A stretch of DNA of 64,000 bases from Prostheceraeus crozeri (Eukaryota > Platyhelminthes > Polycladida > Euryleptidae), in the NCBI GenBank assembly GCA_907163375.1, contig CAJQUW010000616.1:83501-147500 (forward strand), in the 5' to 3' direction. This document shows, piece after piece, positions 58,037 to 64,000 of this stretch. Position numbers and translations under genes: made by a program. The notes under the pieces were generated by a model. That model was not told where the DNA came from and did not search any database. It worked only from the letters and a program-made list of their open reading frames with translations. Within the stretch, counting starts at the first letter, position 1, and every line of letters begins with the position of its first letter.

Positions 58037-58740
58037 TATTTGGAGTGCTGATCTTGTTCATATGCCGAATGATTCTGATTATAAATACGCATTGACCGTT
58101 ATAGATTTATATACACGATACGCTTGGGTAAAGCCTTTAAAAAATAAAAGTGGTTTGTCAGTTAAATATGCGTTTGAACAAATCTTTAAAGAAACTAATA
58201 GATAGCCAAGGAAATTGTTTGTTGATAAAGGGTCGGAATTTTATAACCGAAACGTTCAGCCACTATTTGAAACTGTTTGTTCAACTGAAAATGCAGGGAA
58301 GGCCGTAGTGATAGAAAGATTCAATCGGACGTTCAAAAATAAATTATTCAAGAAATTTACTCAGGAAGGAAATCAGAAATGGTTGAAGATATTACCAGGA
58401 ATTGTAGAGCAGTATAATAATAAAGTTCATTCAGGTATTGAAGAAACCCCAAAGAATGCTTCTGACGACCCTGATTTGATCCGAAAGAAAATATTCGAAA
58501 ATAATTATTCGAATGAGAGTAATCCGAATTTACAGAAACTTAAGTCGAAATTTAAAATTGGAGATAGAGTTAGAATATTTAAGTATAAAAATAAATTTGG
58601 AAAAAAGGCTTTGTTGGCTATTGGACTAAAGAAATATTTGAAGTTTGTAAAATAAATCAAACTTATCTGATTACTTACGAAATCAAAGATTTAGATGATG
58701 AAGATATCAGAGGCCGATTTTATCAAAATGAATTACAACG
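58030..58740 (+). pseudogene. Polinton-like element: retrovirus-type integrase (fossil)
   Basis: The rve core: WSADLVHMP and ALTVIDLYTRYAWVKPL with the first Asp, FVDKGSEFYNRNVQPLF with the second, and VVIERFNRTFKNKLFKKF with the catalytic Glu, a DD35E arrangement. FKIGDRVRIFKYKNKF follows, resembling the SH3/chromo-like tail. It would insert the element into host DNA. Broken. Convergent with the protease gene; the two meet at a palindrome (58775-58789). Confidence 0.85.
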
Positions 58741-58774
58741 AAGCGATTTTTAATTTTTGGAACTAACGTTTTTC

Positions 58775-58789
58775 GGGAATTAAATTCCC
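58775..58789. terminator. Palindrome between convergent integrase and protease genes
   Basis: GGGAATT-a-AATTCCC, overlapping the protease stop. Symmetric, so it could end transcripts from both sides. Confidence 0.4.
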
Positions 58790-59238
58790 TTATTCAATTC
58801 TAACATAATATCTAGAAATGGTACTCCTTCCTGTAATTTCAATAAAACATGAAGACATAATTGACCACAATAAGTAGTTCCTGGTTTTTGAATTTGAAAC
58901 GTATTATGAGTTCCATTGCCAAGTAATTTTTTAACTTCGTTTGTTGGAGGCAATCCATAAGAGTCGAAATAGTAATTATCTCCATTTTTATTAGACGTAC
59001 CTGCAGACCAATGCACACCTTTTTGATCTGACGTATGAAGATTTGTTATGAAATTTATAGTTGGAACTTTGTTCCGGGAACTGAAAGTTCTTGTTGGCTT
59101 ATTTTTTAGGAATTGTAATTCGTCTCTCATCAATATGTGAGAATTCTTTATTCCCAATTGATTTGCGATTTTCTTTAGATCAAAATTCGTTGTTGTTTGT
59201 GTTCCATATAATTTTAAAAACTCATTTATGTTGCTCAT
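58780..59238 (-). CDS. Polinton-like element: adenain-like cysteine protease
   Basis: 152 codons, start MSNINEFLKLYGTQTTTNFD. The catalytic residues of the adenovirus maturation protease family are visible: His in KGVHWSAG, Asp in YYFDSYGLPP, and Cys in TTYCGQLCLHVLLKL. It would mature capsid precursors. A partial second copy of its N-terminal half lies at 59420-59617. Confidence 0.82.
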   Translation of the reverse strand: MSNINEFLKLYGTQTTTNFDLKKIANQLGIKNSHILMRDELQFLKNKPTRTFSSRNKVPTINFITNLHTSDQKGVHWSAGTSNKNGDNYYFDSYGLPPTNEVKKLLGNGTHNTFQIQKPGTTYCGQLCLHVLLKLQEGVPFLDIMLELNKGI

Positions 59239-59273
59239 TTTATAATAAAAAATTTCTTATAGGGACCCCTAGA

Positions 59274-59391
59274 AGTCAGAAGGGGGGTATTGATTTAAAA
59301 CTGTCTCAAAATGATAACTTTCCTTAGTACTTAGTCAGAAGGGGGGTATTGATTTAAAACTGTTCCATAATGATGACTTTCCTTACTACTT
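59274..59391. repeat. Tandem 59-bp repeat next to the protease gene
   Basis: AGTCAGAAGGGGGGTATTGA begins at 59274 and again at 59333; two units of 59 bp differing at a few positions. Confidence 0.9.
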
Positions 59392-59419
59392 ATTCGATTT
59401 TGAAATGATTTAATTTAAT

Positions 59420-59617
59420 CTAAATTAAAAAGGTACATTTGTAAGGAATCAGTTGATTAGCAGAGTTAGTGTTTCGTACATCTTTAATCAACCGCAATTC
59501 ATTTCTCATTAATAGGTGAAAATTCTTCATTCTCAATTGATTAGCGATCTTATTTAAATCGAAATTCGTAGATGTTTGTTTGCCGTATATTTTTAGGAAG
59601 TCTCTAATGTTACTCAT
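59420..59617 (-). pseudogene. Polinton-like element: partial second protease copy (fossil)
   Basis: Starts MSNIRDFLKIYGKQTSTNFD, clearly a paralogue of the 58780-59238 N-terminus, but lacks the catalytic region. With the 59-bp repeats it shows that the right side of the element has been duplicated. Confidence 0.8.
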
Positions 59618-59640
59618 TTTAAATGGAATAAAATCTATTT

Positions 59641-60219
59641 CAGAAATTTCTCAAAAGAATTGGCGTGTAGCAGCTGCTAAAATTGTGTCAGCTGATACGG
59701 GTGCAGGAAATCACAGACAATAGCGCATGATGCGGGTTGTGAAATCTCATTCACACTATGAGAACAAAAGAACAAATACAATCTAAACACAATAGACATA
59801 TGAGAGAGAAGAGAAATGAATGAGCATTTCTCTTCATTTTAGTTTCCATAACAATCATTCATGCGACATTATTTTGAATGGAAAAATACACCGACTCTCG
59901 AACCATGTCGGCACTTTTATCGACAGCCATGCCGACAAACTTTCTCTGACACATTTTCCGGCTACCAGAACCATTTTGGTGTAAATTTCCATTAGCGTTC
60001 AAGGTCATTCTATTAGCGTTCAAGGTCATTCTATTAAAAGCATACGGGAATTATTCTCATTGAAGACAAGCAATTGTTTTAAAGAATGCATGTCATTGTG
60101 AATACAATATTCCTGTAACAGACGGGATCGAGAGAGAGAGAGAGAGAGAGAGACTACGTCGGAGGTCGGAGACAAAATTGATTGTGCTGTCAGCTCATAA
60201 TTTTCAACTACTTTCCAGA
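59641..60219. other. Probable 5' untranslated region of the LINE
   Basis: No coding. Contains two 22-base tandem units (ATTAGCGTTCAAGGTCATTCT, 59991-60032) and a (GA)n microsatellite at 60130-60152. Where the Polinton-like element ends and the LINE begins is not resolved. Confidence 0.45.
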
Positions 60220-61317
60220 ATGATGAATGCGGCAACAACTTTAACACCGACACCAGTTGTAAATCAGCCAACATCTCCATCATCCGGTTTTATCGCCAAT
60301 CTTCAAAATCCATGTAAGAAATGCAAAAAATCCACTACATCACAGGACGCATTGCTATGTAGAAAGTGTGACACATACTTTCACTTTGGGTGTACAGACC
60401 TCCCCGAATATGAAATAGTGAAATACTATAAAGAAAATCTGTATCATCGAAAATATGCGTGTGCAGAGTGTGTCCAACAAATCCATCTAGCTGAATTAAC
60501 CTTCGTGAAAGACAAAATGGTGAAGTTTGATGGCAATGCTGCTCTCCTAGACGACTACAGAAGACGACTACAATTGAAGGACGAGGAAATCGTGGACCTG
60601 ACTCAAAATCTGAGCAAAGTAATAGAGGAGAAGAATACACTCAAGGATCAGGTTGAAACCGTCAATGAGAATACACGAGCCCTACAAAGATCGAACGATG
60701 ATATGGCGCTATCTCTGACAGTCCTACAAGATCAATTGACTCAATATGAAGAAAAAGACCAACAGAATCGTCAAAATCAAAATCAAAACCACAACGACAC
60801 CGGCAGTGATGAAGACCTACGACGCATGTTCCAGAAACACAAGGATGAGACCAGGAGTGAAATGACTGTCTTGAAACATCTACTCGACGACATAAGACAT
60901 TCCATGTCTGAAAAGCAATACCACCAGAAACAACATCAATTTCAACCAGTGCCACAACCAACAATTTCACCTCCAGCACCACCAGCAGTAACGCTCCACC
61001 ACAACCGTAGCAACCAAAGAAGGCCACCTCCAATCTGCTACGTATGCTCACGACCTGGTCATATCGCAAGGAATTGCTACAATGCGAGAAGACCAAGACA
61101 AAGATGGAACGGAAACAATAATGGAGGTTACTATCGACCTAGAATGAGGCCCCAATATCATGGACCAGCACCTTATCAATATCCGCCGAATGGTCAATAC
61201 CAACAAAACTATCATCCTCAACAACAACAGTTCTCATCTATGAACTATCAGCCTGTGTCTCAACAAGGTATGATGTACCCTTTCGCGAGCAATTACTCAG
61301 TGCCACCTTTATTTTAA
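60220..61317 (+). CDS. LINE ORF1 with PHD finger, coiled coil and zinc knuckle
   Basis: 365 codons from the first good ATG. A complete PHD finger (Cys4-His-Cys3: CKKC, CRKC...H..C, CAEC) lies at residues 32-84. A long coiled coil spans about residues 100-230, followed by a proline-rich linker and a CCHC zinc knuckle CYVCSRPGHIARNC. The basic, Tyr/Gln-rich C-terminus ends SVPPLF. PHD-type ORF1 proteins occur in CR1/L2-group LINEs; they bind element RNA and may read chromatin. Uninterrupted. The next frame starts before this one ends. Confidence 0.88.
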   Translation: MMNAATTLTPTPVVNQPTSPSSGFIANLQNPCKKCKKSTTSQDALLCRKCDTYFHFGCTDLPEYEIVKYYKENLYHRKYACAECVQQIHLAELTFVKDKMVKFDGNAALLDDYRRRLQLKDEEIVDLTQNLSKVIEEKNTLKDQVETVNENTRALQRSNDDMALSLTVLQDQLTQYEEKDQQNRQNQNQNHNDTGSDEDLRRMFQKHKDETRSEMTVLKHLLDDIRHSMSEKQYHQKQHQFQPVPQPTISPPAPPAVTLHHNRSNQRRPPPICYVCSRPGHIARNCYNARRPRQRWNGNNNGGYYRPRMRPQYHGPAPYQYPPNGQYQQNYHPQQQQFSSMNYQPVSQQGMMYPFASNYSVPPLF

Positions 61318-64000
61318 CATAGATGAAGGAGGAGAGGAGACGGAAATTTCTGAAAAAGTGAGCGATCCGAATTATGAAACATTAAAGATATATCACGTTA
61401 ACATTAACGGCTTAAATAAAGATAAGCTTCAAGATCCTGACATGATGAAAGATATACATGATATTGATATCATATGTTTTACAGAGACGCACTTAATTGA
61501 AAATGAATCGAACAATCTTTCCCTTTCATTAAATCATAAATATGGTATAATCGAAACGATAAGCAAAATAAAAAGTAACTTCGGAAGACCAATTAAAGGA
61601 GCTAGATTATACTACAGAGATGATATAAACCAACAAAGCATTGAGAACATACTTACCGAAAACGGAGACATACTAATAATAAAAATTATCAACAGTAGAT
61701 GGAAAGATATCAAAGAAATTTTTTTGATACTTTGCTACAGAGAAAGCAGAGAATCGAAATATGCCGATAAAAATTACTTTGGTAAAATAAAAGATTATAT
61801 TAAAAAATACAAAATGAAGAACATACTGATGTTAGGAGACTTTAATAGTAGAACTGGTATAGTAAATGACAATGAACATATGGATCTTCCCATTAGAAAA
61901 TCGGATGATTCAGTGATAAATAAACAAGGTAGAGAATTGATAGAATGCTGTAATGAAACATCTCTTGTGATAGCAAACGGCAGATATGAAGAGGGCACAC
62001 ATACATTTTGTAAAATCCAAAACGGTATAAACTACAAATCAGTTGCTGATTATTTGCTTCTATCAGAATCAATGATAGAAAAATTGAAAGCCTTTGAAAT
62101 ACTTGAACCTAAATTTTTTACGGACCATAGACCAATGAAAATAAACATAGATTTACAGGTAAAATCAGAATCGGAAACACTTAATAGAAAATGTGGACAT
62201 ACCATAAGTAAGAATGTAGGACCATTCAAAATGATGATTGATTCTGATTCCTATGAATATCAAGAAGTCATATTTACAAAAAGTATTGAACTTGCAGAAA
62301 AAAAAAATGAAAAACAGTTTAATACAAAAGATTTATATACTGAATTAGTTAATACAGGAAAAGAAATTTACCAAAAACTAGATTTAAAAAGACAAACTAA
62401 GTTCACAAAAGATGCTAGATGCCTTCGCAAAACTTATAAGGCAGCAGCTGACATGTACAAATATGACCCAACCGAAGAAAATTTAACTTCATTATTGCAA
62501 AAAAAGAGACTGTTTAATAAGACTCTCAAACTAGAAAAAAGGAAATTACGAAAAGAAAAATTGGCAGAACTACAAAAAGCAAAACTCAACAATAATTCCA
62601 AAAGATATTGGGAACTAATAAGCAAAAGTAGACCTGGAAAAAACATAAAAACCAACACTAAACTAACGGTAGAAAATTTTAAAAATGTGCTTAAAGGCAA
62701 AGATCTTCAATTGAATATGTCAAATATAGTTACAAAAAATCAGCTAAACTTAACTGTGTTGAGTAACTGTCTCAACTTACCTATGATGACTGAAGAAAAT
62801 ATTTTAGACAGGAAAATTACAGTTGAAGAAATCGAAAAATCAGTAAAATCAACCAAAACTCTGAAGTCAAGTGGTCCAGATCATATTGTATACGACATAT
62901 TCAAAAATAACCCCAGTCAAATCCAGATATTGGAAATACTCTACAATGGCATTTTTCAAGATAAGAAAACTCCATGGGAATTAAGTTGGATGATTCCTAT
63001 ATACAAAAAAGGAGATAGGAACAATACGAACTCATACCGATGTCTTAATCTGTCTTCGTGTATTGAGAAACTGCTTACAAAAATATTAAATGAAAGACTG
63101 AATGCCTGGATTGACAAACATGGATTAATTCATGAATGTCAAACAGGATTTCGTAAAGAACATTCTACTTTAGACAATATCTGGATCCTAAAAGAAATTA
63201 TACAAGTTTATAGAAACAATAAGAAGCAGTTATACATTTGTTTCATTGATTTATCAAAGGCTTTCGATTCAATACCAAAATATCACCTGATCAATAAATT
63301 AAGAAGTATCATTCCTGATGGTCATTTTCTTTCCTTAATGGAAAATATCATAGAAAATAAGAAATACAAAATTTTGCTTAACGGAATGGAAAGTGAAGAA
63401 TTTATGTTAGAAAATGGAATTCCACAGGGAGATAGTTTATCGCCAACTTTATTCTGTCTATATATAAACGACTTTTTGATAGAACTAGATAGAAACATGA
63501 ATGACATTGACCCAATTCAAATAGATGATATAAAGCTGGCCTCATTGGTCTATGCTGATGATATTGTTTTATTTAGTGGATCTCAGCAAGGACTAATCAA
63601 ACAAATAAACCACATGAGAAACTTTTGTAGTGAAAATGGACTCACCATAAACTATAACAAAACTAAGATCATGATAAATAATGAGAAAGAAAACTTTAAA
63701 GAGCTCGTGTTAAAAAATGATGATGATACTACAACATCTATCGAAATAGTAGAAGAATACAAATACTTAGGTATTTGGATAGCTAAAACTGACAGAAAAC
63801 ATATTGAAGAAATTACAAAGAAAGGACGAGCATCATCATATTTGACTGCTAAAACACTGAAAGAATTTGGAAATGTCAATGCAAAAATTCTAAATGAAAC
63901 TTTTGATATGTTAACCTTATCGAAAATGAGATATGGTTGTGAGTTCCATTTTGATAGAAATTTAAATGATCCTAATAAAATAATTATGCAGTTCTACAAA
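61274..64000 (+). CDS. LINE ORF2: AP endonuclease plus reverse transcriptase (runs off the window)
   Basis: Open for 909 codons with no stop from 61274 to the window end. Endonuclease landmarks: IYHVNINGL, CFTETHLI, LGDFNSRTG, VADYLLLSE, FTDHRPMKI. RT landmarks: WMIPIYKKGDRNNTNSYRCL, QTGFRKEHSTLDN, CFIDLSKAFDSI (motif A), GIPQGDSLSPTLF (motif B), LVYADDIVLFSGS (motif C, catalytic DD), YKYLGIWI. It overlaps the last 44 bases of ORF1 in a different frame; the first in-frame ATG (61442) lies after the conserved NINGL segment, so initiation probably uses frameshifting or reinitiation. Best fit: Jockey/CR1/L2 superfamily. Being uninterrupted suggests recent activity. Confidence 0.92.

Larger units (their letters stand above)
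44243..59640. mobile_element. Polinton/adintovirus-like element, fossil
   Basis: A 15.4-kb block of markedly AT-rich sequence with virus-type genes on both strands: DNA polymerase B, major capsid protein, minor-capsid-like proteins, a fibre-like protein, a phospholipase A2-like domain, integrase and adenain-type protease. No FtsK-type packaging ATPase was recognised. Edges are inferred from the change in composition. No terminal inverted repeat or 6-bp target duplication could be confirmed, although tandem repeats sit near both sides (44243-44626 and 59274-59391). It is broken, with roughly ten or more breaks concentrated in the polymerase, integrase and protease regions. The structural genes look whole, so the insertion is not very ancient. 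Confidence 0.85.

Noticed and set aside
44243-59640. Bacterial prophage or bacterial contamination
   Set aside because: The fibre-like motif looks phage-like, but the polymerase, integrase, capsid and adenain-type protease set is of the eukaryotic Polinton/adintovirus kind, and no ribosome binding sites or bacterial operon structure are present.
44243-59640. Terminal inverted repeats formed by the left and right tandem repeats
   Set aside because: I compared the left units (CTCAAAATTTGAG type) with the reverse of the right units (AGTCAGAAGGGGGG type) and found no similarity.

Overview
This is a stretch of animal nuclear DNA, most likely from a marine invertebrate. It is AT-rich, has spliceosomal introns and one decayed multi-exon host gene, and is packed with many classes of transposable element. 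The frequent aggcctac and acatgta words recall echinoderm-type genomes, but that is only a weak hint. No bacterial operon, rRNA gene, functional tRNA gene or CRISPR array is visible.

Layout. 1-1.6 kb: remnant of a P-superfamily transposase. 3.3-5.0 kb: a complete Tc1 element with TA target duplication. 5.0-7.6 kb: a Penelope-like (PLE) remnant between two diverged direct repeats. 8.7-20.3 kb: a minus-strand acyl-CoA synthetase/4-coumarate-CoA-ligase-like host gene. Its terminal exon is clean, but its upstream part carries a stop, a frameshift and an inserted foldback element, and its long intron holds a complete-length piggyBac element (itself hit by a PLE) and two more foldback copies. 20.6-21.0 kb: hammerhead-like ribozyme motifs. 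21.3-22.3 kb: a Tc1-like transposase with a 61-bp intron. 22.4-24.1 kb: a Penelope-like RT plus GIY-YIG gene.

24.1-34.8 kb is a nest of elements. Outer element B is a DNA transposon of a family I cannot place. It contains a deleted Tc1 copy, a mariner-type element, a small MITE and a second member (A) of the same unplaced family. A has 471-bp inverted repeats and a perfect 5-bp target duplication. Both A and B end in CACG(A/G)TG, close to the Transib/RAG signal heptamer. This is my leading candidate for something undescribed.

35-44 kb: a PLE terminal hairpin, a tRNA-derived SINE with a 12-bp target duplication, a restriction-like-endonuclease LINE split by a MITE, and a Jockey-type LINE split by a 4.85-kb apparently non-coding DNA element.

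About 44.2-59.6 kb: a fossil Polinton/adintovirus-like element with protein-primed DNA polymerase B, major capsid protein, minor-capsid-like proteins, a phospholipase A2-like domain, retrovirus-type integrase and adenain-like protease. The structural genes look whole; the replication, integration and protease genes are broken. 60.2 kb to the window end: a LINE with a PHD-finger ORF1 and an uninterrupted endonuclease/RT ORF2 that runs off the window.

Almost everything here is mobile DNA. The repeated pattern is element-into-element insertion, so target duplications and restored reading frames give the order of events.
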